NCBI GenBank assembly: GCA_964547995.1
Contig: CAZJRB010000011.1
Coordinates: 1 to 64,000 of the forward strand
Direction: 5' to 3'
From: CAZJRB01 sp964547995
Lineage (GTDB): Bacteria; Planctomycetota; Planctomycetia; Pirellulales; Thermoguttaceae
DNA: 64,000 bases
Notes under the pieces: model-generated
Told to the model about the DNA's origin: nothing
Databases searched by the model: none
The model's input: the letters and a program-made list of their open reading frames with translations, nothing else
Translations under genes and position numbers: made by a program
Shown: piece after piece, positions 9,301 to 17,210 of the stretch
Position numbering within the stretch: the stretch's first letter is position 1
How the letters are laid out: each line of letters starts with the position of its first letter

Positions 9301-9401
9301 AACTCGCCGCCGGCGAAGCCGCTGTCGTCACGCTGCCCGACGCACCGGCCAGGCGGTCCGTCCGCCGCGATCCGAAGCACACGCCGCACAAGGCGTCGTA
9401 G
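6384..9401 (+). CDS. RND/MMPL-family exporter with inserted helix-hairpin-helix region
   Basis: The ATG lies just after a strong AAGGGGGG ribosome binding site. The 1005-residue protein has the two-fold RND layout. TM1 is near residues 15-32, a large periplasmic loop follows, and TM2-6 span about 270-420 (GLSLIVGLSISWLCF, then the MPSLVFVLAISASIHIVNYYHD strand-helix). TM7 is near 455, then comes a second loop, and TM8-12 span about 795-950, including VALGVAVDDTIHYL. Such proteins export lipids or hydrophobic solutes using proton flux. The second loop (about 605-725) contains two HhH-like repeats (LGIPEDIIEKLEAKEIYTLG and IRGIGPERADLA, then LGITGELAEKLKARNVNTL), unusual for a periplasmic loop. 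The first loop has a Glu/Pro-rich stretch near 95-155. The substrate is unknown. Confidence 0.85.
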   Translation: MDISGRRMNQSFFSRRSFTILLIAFFLMPLLWMGSVRTIRSNRNDVKNWLPDDFRETAVHSWFDEHFPHEQFVLASWEGCTLDDQRLEMMVEKLVPPEEEPSPEESLAVEGTLIVEGAKPEKTPSAGETAKPESKQTPAEEAKKEPHYFRSVITGRMLVDQLTSRYPELSEEEVFKRLEGTLIGDDHNRTCLVVTLTEEAKGKNLRRCLEKIREYARECGIEPPKEKIRVLDAVGSALAELVVGREPPKEGIYLGGPPVDNVAIDIEGERTLMRLAGLSLIVGLSISWLCFRSTRLTFLVFFTAILATGTGMASVYFSGSTCDTILLSMPSLVFVLAISASIHIVNYYHDAIREDGLEGATDRGLAHGWLPCTIAAVTTALGLGSLVVSHVIPISKFGIFSAVGVIASLFWVFFFLPTCLTYWPSRKYAEKFGNRGNTEASETVFVKFWRIMGGFVIRRNALVSLACLALMVFFVFGVMKIKTSVKLMKLFSSDAEIIAHYGWLEDHLGPLVPMEIVLHVDNQKCKLSFVERMRLAKHIEAKLEELDDVGGALTAATFAPDIRPRSRRLGVDPNKILSKRLEEHRDDFHEYVAIDENVAVDSDSFDPSLAQLGIPEDIIEKLEAKEIYTLGDIERRGNIESIRGIGPERADLAAAAIETWRHEHRDPTLQELGITGELAEKLKARNVNTLLEIEQFGNKNSIEKNFGAVRGFTPEQAGRIAAAVSRWRISHGEELWRITARVEALSDLDYGLFVADIRDKVEPILAAVRESGVDGIDATYTGLVPLVYKTQHELMRGLFESLALAFVLIAFVMMFVLKSPSAGLVAMVPNLFPVVVIFGIMGWTGILVDIGSMMTASVALGVAVDDTIHYLTWYRKGIDRGLERKGAAMMAYERCANAMTQTTVIGGLGLAVFAFSTFTPTQRFGTMMLVLLFAALIGDLIFLPAMLSSPIGRFFHGTKKRKAKEAPAEVRSELAAGEAAVVTLPDAPARRSVRRDPKHTPHKAS

Positions 9402-9431
9402 GCTCCGTCGGAAAAGACATCCGGATGCGCT

Positions 9432-9455
9432 GTACGACGGCCTTCCAAGGCCGTC
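9432..9455. repeat. GACGGCCTT hairpin element (family A), copy 1
   Basis: GACGGCCTT and AAGGCCGTC arms (9 bp, two-base centre) preceded by GTAC. The same core recurs at 17121-17145, 17179-17203 and, with one change, 45800-45823. It lies 30 bases past the RND gene stop. Confidence 0.8.
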
Positions 9456-9477
9456 GCCATCGAAGAACCCGACGGGG

Positions 9478-9550
9478 TGGCTGGGGCAAAGCGGAGCGGT
9501 GCCCCGGTCGGTGGCATCCTGGGGGTTTCGCTGCGCTCAGCCCCAGCCAC
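9478..9550. repeat. GTGGCTGGGGC inverted-repeat element
   Basis: The outer arm GTGGCTGGGGCAAAGCGGAG is mirrored by CGCTGCGCTCAGCCCCAGCC (plus AC) 30 bases later. Together with the family A hairpin it fills most of the 387-base gap between the RND gene and the convergent membrane protein. Nothing else was recognised in that gap. Confidence 0.7.
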
Positions 9551-9788
9551 GATGCGACTACCGCGATGTCTTCCGGATCAGGTTCACAATCACCGAAAGG
9601 ACGACGGTCGCGATAATCGACAAGATGATGGTCATTTTCCAGTCAATCATCTGTTTCACCTCGGGTGGGAGTCTGAAGGAAACGGGTTCCGGCCATTATC
9701 CTCTTCCACGCTCGTGGAATCAAGCTCTCGGTCCAACACGGCTTGTGCGCTAGAAGGCGTATGTTTCCATCATTCGGCTGAACGTATT

Positions 9789-11642
9789 CTACTCGGGTCT
9801 GGCCGGGAAATACCCACGGTTTCCGACAAAACGGAGACAGCCGAAGAGCACGGCTGCCGCCGTCAGGTTGAACACGATGCCGAGGATGCCGAGAACCGGT
9901 ATCGTCATGACGCTCGTCACCACGGTGCAACTGAACAACCACAGGCCGAAATTCAACCGACTGCGTGGCAGGAGCGTTACCCAAATGCAGGGCCATATCA
10001 TGAAGACACTCCAAAAACTCAATGCCACGCAGAGGGTCAACAAGTCAAACCAGCCGGATGCAACGTGGCTCACGGCGGCTTCCCCCAGCAGCGCCACAAC
10101 CATCATGCTGATCAAGAAGAGCAGCGCTGCGAGGATCACGCTGATGGAGAAGAGTGGCTCGAACTTGTAGGTCCGGGCCAGTGCGGTGTCACCTTGTCCG
10201 CTTGCGGTCGGGCAGCACCCGCCGCGAGGTCGAAATATCCAAACGGGTAACTGCACACAAAGCAGAAAAAACGGAAGGAAGAAGAAAACGGAAAAAAAAC
10301 CGGAAACAAGGATGGGCAGTGGAAGCTCACAGTTGAGCCCATGGGCCCAGGAGGCCATCAGGGCACCGCACGGCAGGAGGGTTGCCCCGGTTGACCGGAG
10401 CAACCGCACTGAGAAGAGTTCCGGCCCGAACACGGCCCAGACCGCTAGGAAGCCCGCCTGGCCGGCCAGCACGCCCAAACCGGCAACGAGACCAATCAGC
10501 GGAAACCACGGGTCTGCACCGAAAGCCATCAACTCGATGTCGTAAGCCGTCCACGCACCCAGCGGGATCACTACCAGATCGGCGCAAAGAAGAACGATCG
10601 CCAGCCATGCGAAGGGCGACATGGCGTCTTCCGGCCAGGGCTTGCTCTTCTCTTCGAAGATACCCGGGAACGCGCGTCGCGTGGGAGGAAGTGCGGTGTC
10701 GGCCGCCCGCTTCCTCGGCCACGACAACTCGTAGCCGCAGTGCCGTATGGTTTGAAGGCTGATGAACAGCGTACACGTCATGCTGCCCGTGAACAAAATG
10801 AGTGCAACAAGGACCTCTGCATTCAGCGGCACCGAAAGGAAAATTCCCGTCACGATCAATGCCAAGGACAGTATGCCCGTGTGAGCCGCAAATATGACGG
10901 CGCTGACTACCCGGCTGCGGACAATCAAGGCGGCCCACATGCAAGGCAGGACGACCAGCGCGCTGGCCAGCACGAGAAAGAAGAAACCGATGAACAGTCC
11001 AAACCAGATTTGCCACGCCTCGTCGGCCTGGTTGTGTGCCATGTTGATCTGCACAAAGGAGCCGGCCAACCCCAGCGCGACGGCGACGAACGTGGTCACC
11101 GCGAGAATCTGTGCCAAGGTAAATTGCCGTGCCGACGACAAGGCATAGGGGTCTTCCTCGTCCCCGGATGGTTCGGCGGCCTGCCCTGCCGCGGGGTCCA
11201 TCTCAAGACGGGGTATCATGCGGCATCCCATCAACCATTTGCGAATCCAGACGGGGCCCAGGGGCGCCAGCGCCAGCAGCGGCAAGACGAGAAGCCCTGC
11301 AAGAAAATCTCGAATCATCTGCCACTCCCACCCCCAATTCCATGTTCCGTTCCACACGACGTGTAGTCCCATTCCGATTGCAAGAACAAGATGGAGGGCT
11401 CCGGCCGTCGCCAGCGCGACGGAGAACCGCACGAGCGGGCGATGCGGGCCGAGCACCGCCCAAAACGCCAGGAAGCCGCCCTGCCCGGCGATCACACCCA
11501 AGATGACCGCCCCGACCAGTACTCCCCCCAGCGAGCCTCGAAGAGCCGTCGGGGTCATCAAATCGATCATCGCGAAGCCCGCGACCAGGAATACGAGGGG
11601 TCCGAAATTCCCGGCCGGCGGCGGTGGATCTGTTTGGCTCAA
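9789..11642 (-). CDS. polytopic hypothetical membrane protein with internal duplication
   Basis: A 617-residue integral membrane protein with roughly 12-14 hydrophobic helices and no recognised catalytic motif. The sequence falls into repeated blocks. The pattern FLAFWAVLGP (near residue 60) recurs as FLAVWAVFGP (near 405), and SSARQFTLAQILAVTTFVAV (near 170) is echoed by ARTYKFEPLFSISVILAALL (near 485), so two similar halves of about 310-340 residues exist. Planctomycetes have many such unnamed membrane proteins. It converges on the RND exporter across a repeat-filled gap. Function is unknown. Confidence 0.65.
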   Translation of the reverse strand: MSQTDPPPPAGNFGPLVFLVAGFAMIDLMTPTALRGSLGGVLVGAVILGVIAGQGGFLAFWAVLGPHRPLVRFSVALATAGALHLVLAIGMGLHVVWNGTWNWGWEWQMIRDFLAGLLVLPLLALAPLGPVWIRKWLMGCRMIPRLEMDPAAGQAAEPSGDEEDPYALSSARQFTLAQILAVTTFVAVALGLAGSFVQINMAHNQADEAWQIWFGLFIGFFFLVLASALVVLPCMWAALIVRSRVVSAVIFAAHTGILSLALIVTGIFLSVPLNAEVLVALILFTGSMTCTLFISLQTIRHCGYELSWPRKRAADTALPPTRRAFPGIFEEKSKPWPEDAMSPFAWLAIVLLCADLVVIPLGAWTAYDIELMAFGADPWFPLIGLVAGLGVLAGQAGFLAVWAVFGPELFSVRLLRSTGATLLPCGALMASWAHGLNCELPLPILVSGFFSVFFFLPFFLLCVQLPVWIFRPRGGCCPTASGQGDTALARTYKFEPLFSISVILAALLFLISMMVVALLGEAAVSHVASGWFDLLTLCVALSFWSVFMIWPCIWVTLLPRSRLNFGLWLFSCTVVTSVMTIPVLGILGIVFNLTAAAVLFGCLRFVGNRGYFPARPE

Positions 11643-11665
11643 TGTTCCAATCCTGCCATTGGGAT

Positions 11666-11752
11666 TATAAAGCCGCGACCGTTGGTCGCGCCCCGCGTCA
11701 CCAACAGTCGTTCCAAGCGTCGTTCGGCGCGACCAACGGTCGCGGCTTTATA
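11666..11752. repeat. paired AAAGCCGCGACC inverted element (family G)
   Basis: A 27-base arm at 11666-11692 (TATAAAGCCGCGACC, then GTTGGTCGCGCC) is repeated as an exact reverse complement at 11726-11752, with a 33-base spacer. Each arm also contains its own small hairpin (GCGACC/GGTCGC). A single related arm is found at 51192-51217. The element separates the membrane protein gene from sppA. Confidence 0.9.
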
Positions 11753-11779
11753 CCATGTGGCATCCGTACTTGCATTGCG

Positions 11780-13624
11780 TTATTTCAATTCCACCTCGTA
11801 CGGCATCCACATCAGTGTCGGCTCGGCGAGCAGACGGCGGTAGAGCTTCGTCCTGCGAAGGGTCTTGATCACTTCGGGCATGGCCGACTCGAGGTCGTCG
11901 GACGGGTCGCCGAAGAGGGTCTCGAAGATGGTTTTCGGCCGCGGGAGGATCATCAGCTCGACCTCCTCGTCTTTTTTCAATCCGGCGGCCTTCTTGGCGG
12001 CGGCGATGGCGTCTTGCAGCGTGCCGAGATTGTCGACCAACCCTTTTTCCTTGGCCATTCGCCCGCTCCAGACGCGGCCCTGGGCCACGCGGCCCATCTC
12101 CTGGACGGTCATCTTCCGCCCTTCGGCCGCTTTGCGGACAAACTGGCGATAGGTGTCCTGCAACAGTCCCATCCAGGCCTTGCGTTGCTCGGGCGTGAAC
12201 GGTTCGGTCGAGGAGAAGGAGCCGCTCATCGCGCCGCGGCTGATGACCTCGGTTTTCAGCCCGACTTTGTCGTAAAGGCCGCCGAGGACGAGCTTGCCGC
12301 CGGCCACACCGATCGAGCCGGTGATGGTGCCCGGCTCCGCGAAGATCTCGTCGGCGCCCATGGCGATGTAATAGCCGCCGCTTCCGGCGACGTCGCCCAT
12401 GCTGGCGATGACCGGTTTTTTCATCAGGACGATTTGCCGCCAGACGAGGTCGCTTCCGACGGCCGACCCGCCGGGGCTGTCGACCCGCAGCACGACGGCC
12501 ACGACCTTGTCGTCTTCGTCCGCTTTGCGCAAGGCGCCCGCCAAGGTGGTCGAGCCGAGGGCGGAGAGGCCGAAGATGTCGGTGGTGCTCTTGCCCTCGA
12601 TGATGGTGCCGACGGCGTAGACCAGCGCGATTTTCTTGTTGCCCGACGGTTTTGTCTCGGGTTTGCCGCCCATGATCATTTCCATCATCTTCATCATCCC
12701 GCTGAAGCCGGAGAAATCGACCTCGACCTTTTTCTTCTTGTAGCTGGTCACCAGGTCGAGTTTCCCGGCACCGAGCTTCTTGCAGAGCGACTCCCGGAAC
12801 TGGTCGGCATACTGCACGCGGTCGATCAGCCCGGCCTTCTGCGCGGCCGCGGCGGTGAACAGCCCCCGGTCGATCAGCGTCTTGACGCGGTAGTCCTTCA
12901 TGCCGCGGTCGGCGCCGATGATCCGCGCCATGTCGTCGTAGGCGTCGTCGACCAGGGCTTCCATGCTTTCGCGCAGCGGCCCGCTCATTTCGGTCCGGCT
13001 GAACGGTTCGGTTGCCCCTTTGTACTTGCCGATCTGGAGCATCTCGAACCGGATGCCGAGTTTCTCCAGCAGGCCCTTGTAGAAGGTCACCTCGGCGCGG
13101 ACGCCGGGCAGGAGCAGCGTCCCGCTTTCGGGCATGAAGATTTCGTTGCAGGCGGAAGCGACCATGTACTCGGCGGGCTCCGCGGAGATCAGCTCGGCGT
13201 AGACCGGTTTGCGGGCCTTGCGTAGCCGTGCGATCGCGGCGCGGAGTTCATGGATCTTACCCCGCCCGACGTCGAGGTCCCCGATCCTGAGCCAGACGGC
13301 AGCCACCTTGGGGTCTTTGGCCGCCTGGTCGATGCGCCGGATGATTGTCCCGAGCGTGGGTTGCAGTTCGCCGAAAAGCCCTTCCGACTGCGGCCCCTCG
13401 GGAAAGTCGCCTTTCAGGGTGAAGCGGACGACGGTCTTTGTTTTCGGGACGGTCTTTTTCTTGGCCGCCGGTTTCTTGGTCGCGGCCTTTTCGGTTTCCT
13501 TCTTCACTTCGGCCTTTGCACCAGCATCAGCAGCCGGCTTCTTGGCCGGCGGCGCTGCCGGGGCGCGGCAGGTAAAAAACGCGAACAGAGAAATCGTGCA
13601 GCCGAGAAGTAGTGTGTGTCGCAT
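11780..13624 (-). CDS. sppA: signal peptide peptidase SppA-type S49 protease
   Basis: ATG at 13624 was preferred because AAAGGA precedes it and a signal peptide follows (MRHTLLLGCTISLFAFF). The mature N-terminus is Ala/Lys/Pro-rich. Tandem S49 domains follow. The first carries the general-base Lys in GKYKGATEPF. The second carries VLRVDSPGGSAVGSD and the nucleophile Ser in GDVAGSGGYYIAMGAD, then TGSIGV. At 614 residues this matches the long SppA class, in which Lys and Ser come from the two halves. The predicted role is cleavage of remnant signal peptides at the cell membrane. It stands in a minus-strand series but is separated from the next gene by a GC hairpin, so it may have its own promoter. 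Confidence 0.9.
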   Translation of the reverse strand: MRHTLLLGCTISLFAFFTCRAPAAPPAKKPAADAGAKAEVKKETEKAATKKPAAKKKTVPKTKTVVRFTLKGDFPEGPQSEGLFGELQPTLGTIIRRIDQAAKDPKVAAVWLRIGDLDVGRGKIHELRAAIARLRKARKPVYAELISAEPAEYMVASACNEIFMPESGTLLLPGVRAEVTFYKGLLEKLGIRFEMLQIGKYKGATEPFSRTEMSGPLRESMEALVDDAYDDMARIIGADRGMKDYRVKTLIDRGLFTAAAAQKAGLIDRVQYADQFRESLCKKLGAGKLDLVTSYKKKKVEVDFSGFSGMMKMMEMIMGGKPETKPSGNKKIALVYAVGTIIEGKSTTDIFGLSALGSTTLAGALRKADEDDKVVAVVLRVDSPGGSAVGSDLVWRQIVLMKKPVIASMGDVAGSGGYYIAMGADEIFAEPGTITGSIGVAGGKLVLGGLYDKVGLKTEVISRGAMSGSFSSTEPFTPEQRKAWMGLLQDTYRQFVRKAAEGRKMTVQEMGRVAQGRVWSGRMAKEKGLVDNLGTLQDAIAAAKKAAGLKKDEEVELMILPRPKTIFETLFGDPSDDLESAMPEVIKTLRRTKLYRRLLAEPTLMWMPYEVELK

Positions 13625-13665
13625 CAATGAGGTCCTTTGCAAATCGGGGGGTATTCGCACGCAAC

Positions 13666-13681
13666 GGCGGGCAAGCCCGCC
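13666..13681. terminator. GC-rich hairpin between propeller-like gene and sppA
   Basis: GGCGGGC-AA-GCCCGCC forms a perfect 7-bp stem with a two-base loop in the 125-base gap upstream of sppA. No T-run follows, so Rho-independent termination is uncertain. Confidence 0.4.
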
Positions 13682-13749
13682 AAACGGCCATCTCAAAAGC
13701 GGCAGCCCACACGGGCATACCCCCAGTGTAATCCAAGAGCGTGGGTTTG

Positions 13750-15189
13750 TCAGCCGCCGGAGACGCCCAGCACCACATCCAGGGACGCCTTGAATATCCA
13801 GGCCATGTCGTCCGAGGGTTTGCTGCTGGCATCATGGCCGCCGACGAAGAGCAGGTTGTCGCCAAAGGGCGAAAGGGCAAAGGTTCGCGGCGAGACGAGA
13901 ACCGGTTTTCCGGGCGCGTAACGCCCGTTGACCTCGTTCACCGTGTACTTCCCGTCCGCCGTGCGAATGGCGTACATTGCCCCGGCGTAAAGGCGGCTGC
14001 CCTTCCACTTGAGATGATCTTTCCCCCGCAGGTTTCCTTGAAAGCCGATGATGTGTACGGTTTCGCCCGTCACGGGATGGACAACCGGGTGCATGCAGTT
14101 GTGTCCGGCAAGCACATACCCGACCGGAAGGCCAAGCGCCTTGCTCATCAGGTCGCGCATATTGGCTTCATCGTGTACCGTGTAACCGCCGGAGCCGTCG
14201 GGATCGAGCCGCTTGACTTGCCCGCTGGATCCGCCGTTCGGTGCCCAGATGAACAAGATCGACTCCCCGTCGCCCTTGGGGTTGGCGATGGTCGTCAGGC
14301 CGCGAACGCCGCCCACGTCGGTATTGACGCCTTCGCCGAAGTCGACGACCTTCTTGTACGTCGGTTTCAGCCCGTCGATTCGTTGGTACACGATCCCTTC
14401 GACCGAAAAGAACAACGATCCGTTGGCCTCGACCATCCCCAGCGGCCGGGTGCTGAACGTGCCGCTCTTGGGAAACTCCACGTTTTTGTCCCAGCGAATC
14501 TTGCCCGGCTGCGAGGGGTCGTAGGCGCCCGAGATGATGCCCGGGTTGCCGATCAACAGGAACAGACGCTCTCGGCCGGTCACCTTGTCGCAATAGACCT
14601 GCACGTCGCGCGGGATCCATCGAATGCCGCCCGCCCGCGGCCCGTATTTCACGATACCGTGGTTCCATGTCCCGGCGGCATCGTCGCGCACCCAGGCGGA
14701 TACGACGCCGTCTTTTTCCTTATAAGCGCCGGCGGCCGCGACCAACAGATTCCGCGGCTTCGGCAACAACTTGCCGGATTCATCGCGTGTAAACGTAACC
14801 GACTTGAGGATATTGCCCTTCATGTAGCGAAGGCCGAAACCGTTGGATTTTCCCATATCGAGATCGACCTGCCATTGCCCATCGGCCGAATCGAGCCGGA
14901 GCACCTGGGCCGATTGTTTATCCTCATAAGGGCGCTTCGCCCACCGTGAATCGCCCCAATAGCCATTGGCGGCATAGAGTTTCCCCTTGTGCGGCGCCAG
15001 GTGCATGATCTCGGAGCCCCCGGCATACGCCCCGTTGCTATCCCTGTAGCCGGCATCGTAACTCTGCGTCCACTCGACGCGGGCCCCGGGGCCCGCGTCG
15101 GTGATTGCCCGCTGCTCCGCGGCACGAACAATACCACAAACGACAAGGGTCAAGCCGATTACCGCGGGCGACTTCTTGACTAAACGCAT
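13750..15189 (-). CDS. secreted hypothetical protein, probable beta-propeller
   Basis: ATG at 15189 (MRLVKKSPAVIGLTLVVCG) follows GGAGAA and begins a signal peptide ending near RAAEQ. An upstream Met at 15213 would hide it. The 479-residue mature protein is rich in repeating beta motifs (GKLYAANGYWGD, RNLLVAAAGAY, RLFLLIGNPG, SLFFSVEGIVYQRI, LFIWAPNGG, NLLFVGGHD), which suggests a six- or seven-bladed propeller. There is no recognised enzyme signature. HNCMHPVVHPVTGETVHIIG contains several His residues that could bind a metal. It sits downstream of a glycosidase and two sulfatases on the same strand, so a carbohydrate-related periplasmic role is plausible but unproven. Confidence 0.7.
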   Translation of the reverse strand: MRLVKKSPAVIGLTLVVCGIVRAAEQRAITDAGPGARVEWTQSYDAGYRDSNGAYAGGSEIMHLAPHKGKLYAANGYWGDSRWAKRPYEDKQSAQVLRLDSADGQWQVDLDMGKSNGFGLRYMKGNILKSVTFTRDESGKLLPKPRNLLVAAAGAYKEKDGVVSAWVRDDAAGTWNHGIVKYGPRAGGIRWIPRDVQVYCDKVTGRERLFLLIGNPGIISGAYDPSQPGKIRWDKNVEFPKSGTFSTRPLGMVEANGSLFFSVEGIVYQRIDGLKPTYKKVVDFGEGVNTDVGGVRGLTTIANPKGDGESILFIWAPNGGSSGQVKRLDPDGSGGYTVHDEANMRDLMSKALGLPVGYVLAGHNCMHPVVHPVTGETVHIIGFQGNLRGKDHLKWKGSRLYAGAMYAIRTADGKYTVNEVNGRYAPGKPVLVSPRTFALSPFGDNLLFVGGHDASSKPSDDMAWIFKASLDVVLGVSGG

Positions 15190-15426
15190 TCGTGATTCTC
15201 CTTCGAACTCCACCCCTGATTATACCCTAATTTGCGCGCCGTGCTATGCGCGGGCTTCCCGACCTCCGCGCGGAAAGCAGCCGGACGAGCCGGCGGGATT
15301 TTCGGGCGGATGGAGACGACGGGCGCCGCACGCGTGCCCGTGATTGGCGGTGAAGACGGGTTGGCGTGCATACGGATTGAGTACTGAGTACTGAGAGACT
15401 CAGTAAGTGGTAATGCCGCCGTATCC

Positions 15427-17082
15427 TTAACGTAACTGCGGCAGCACGTCCACCGGCAGCACCACGATGTTATCGAACTGGGCTGAGACCCCGTCCGTTC
15501 GAAGGCCAATGGCTCCGGAGAGGATGGGGTCTTTCTTGTCTGTGAAGTCGATCCGCAGGCCCCGGTCGGGGTCGACCGAGGGGTGCATGCGGTTGAACCA
15601 GACGCGGATTCTCGGGCCGGCGGCCGCGATGCGGATCATGCTCCATTCGTTGGGGCGGGTGTCGGTCTTGAGCCTGGTCAGATCGTAGCCGTCGAGTTCC
15701 TGCCGGCTGCCGCCGTTGATCTTGCTCAGCGTGAGTTTTTTGCTGTTGAACGTGACGGCGTATCCCCGCATCTGGTCGAGGCCTTCGCCGGGGTCGTTGA
15801 CTCGGAAGAGCAATCCGGCGTCGGCCGGCTCGGCGTCCTCTTTTCCGGGACGGATGACGATCCGTCCTTCGAGGACGTAGTCGGTCCATTTTCCATTGCC
15901 GGCGACGGCCTTCATGCCGGGTTCGAGGGTGACGGCGTTTCGCGTCGGTAGGTCTTTCTTGCCGTAGGTTTTCCAGGCCGCCGCACTGTGGGTCTCGAAG
16001 TCTTCAAAGAAGAGTGCCTCGGACTTGCCCGTTGTGTAGCGGCGGACTGCTTCGGATTCGGCGAGCGAGACCGGGGTGGCGTCGGGCCACAGAAGACCGC
16101 ACGAGGGGATTTCCGGTTCGGCGGCGCCGGGCTTGTCGATCCAGTGCCACCGGCAGTTCGAGTTGCCGACCATCAATTCCCAGCAGAGATACATGCCGGG
16201 TGTCGATTTGCCCTGCTTGCGACGCTGCTGGAGCCAGTAGACCATATCGATGGGGCCGCCGAAGTTGCGCCGCGAGGCCTTCCAGCGGGCGCCGGCTTCG
16301 GTGAAGACGGTTCCCTTCTCGGGGTTGAAATCGGAGAGGGTTCGCAGCGAACCGTGGGCGTGGGTGTAGACATGCGCGTCGACGATATCGGTTACCTCGC
16401 AATCCGCCCAGCCCATCTTGCCCTTTTCGCAGTTGAGGATCGGCTGGGTCGGCCCCGCTTCCTTCGCCCATGTGTAGCCGGCCCTCTTGAGCCGGTCGCG
16501 GTACTCGTCGCCCGGCGGGGGTTCGTTGTGGATCTCCCAGAACAACACTCGCGGGTCCGTCCGGTGGGCACGGATGATCTCCTGGACGTAGGGCTTGAAC
16601 TTTTCGAGATTGTCTTTGTCGATGTCACGTGCCTGGGGCGATTGTGCCCAGCGGCCGTTATGGAAACCCGAAACGGGCTCGGTCGGCTTGTCGAGAAAGA
16701 TGCCCTCGTGGCGGTGGCAGCCGTCAAAGAAGACAAAACCCGGTCGGATGCCGTGCTTGTCGCAAATCGTCAGGAACTTCTCCAGGTTGGCCATCAGGAC
16801 GTCCTTCTCCTGGAAGAAGTTGATGTCGTGCAGGTACACCCGCAAGGTCGAGATGCCGAAGTGCCGGCGGGCGGCGGCCAGCTCCTTCTCGACGACGCCG
16901 GGCCGGAAATCGTGCCAGAATTGTACCTGGTTCACGGCATAGGCCGGGGTGTAGTTGGAGCCGATCCGTCCGTCGGTCGGTGGTTTGGGATTGAGTTTGT
17001 AGACCTCGTCCGCGACGGCGAGGGATCCCGCAGTCGAAAGGCATATCGCGAGTATGATAAGGGTGACGTGCTTCACTAGCAT
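15427..17082 (-). CDS. secreted clan GH-A glycosidase (GH5-like) with concanavalin-like tail
   Basis: ATG at 17082 was chosen because AGGAAA precedes it and a signal peptide follows (MLVKHVTLIILAICLSTAG); a longer reading would overlap the next gene. Residues about 40-350 form a TIM barrel: GISTLRVYLHD, acid/base Glu187 in FWEIHNEP, an aromatic-His strand DAHVYTH near 236, and a probable nucleophile Glu262 in TVFTEAG. So, unlike the enzyme at 59-1177, both catalytic Glu are present. Residues about 355-551 look like a concanavalin/LamG or DUF1080-type beta-sandwich (FEDFETHSAAAW, LLFRVNDPGEGLDQMRGY, RIRVWFNRM), probably glycan-binding. Substrate specificity is not readable. It is next to two sulfatases. 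Confidence 0.8.
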   Translation of the reverse strand: MLVKHVTLIILAICLSTAGSLAVADEVYKLNPKPPTDGRIGSNYTPAYAVNQVQFWHDFRPGVVEKELAAARRHFGISTLRVYLHDINFFQEKDVLMANLEKFLTICDKHGIRPGFVFFDGCHRHEGIFLDKPTEPVSGFHNGRWAQSPQARDIDKDNLEKFKPYVQEIIRAHRTDPRVLFWEIHNEPPPGDEYRDRLKRAGYTWAKEAGPTQPILNCEKGKMGWADCEVTDIVDAHVYTHAHGSLRTLSDFNPEKGTVFTEAGARWKASRRNFGGPIDMVYWLQQRRKQGKSTPGMYLCWELMVGNSNCRWHWIDKPGAAEPEIPSCGLLWPDATPVSLAESEAVRRYTTGKSEALFFEDFETHSAAAWKTYGKKDLPTRNAVTLEPGMKAVAGNGKWTDYVLEGRIVIRPGKEDAEPADAGLLFRVNDPGEGLDQMRGYAVTFNSKKLTLSKINGGSRQELDGYDLTRLKTDTRPNEWSMIRIAAAGPRIRVWFNRMHPSVDPDRGLRIDFTDKKDPILSGAIGLRTDGVSAQFDNIVVLPVDVLPQLR

Positions 17083-17120
17083 CGGAATTTCCTGGTTTTC
17101 TTGGTCTTGTCGGAAGACCT

Positions 17121-17203
17121 GTAGGACGGCCTTCCAAGGCCGTCCATTATTGGGTCGTTTCGTTTTGAAAGCTGCATTCGACGGCCTTGGAAGGCCGTCG
17201 TAC
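17121..17203. repeat. paired GACGGCCTT hairpins (family A), head to head
   Basis: One family A core (GGACGGCCTTCCAAGGCCGT) spans 17121-17145 and a second in inverted orientation (ACGGCCTTGGAAGGCCGTCG) spans 17179-17203, flanking 33 bases. The pair fills the gap between the glycosidase and the sulfatase. Confidence 0.85.
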
Positions 17204-17210
17204 AACAACC

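Noticed and set aside
6462..9389. 975-residue minus-strand reading opposite the RND exporter
   Set aside because: It is antisense to a well-supported transporter and very rich in His, Gln, Arg and Asp, the usual composition of high-GC shadows.
11624..13225. 533-residue plus-strand reading opposite sppA
   Set aside because: Antisense to a clear S49 protease; no recognisable motifs.
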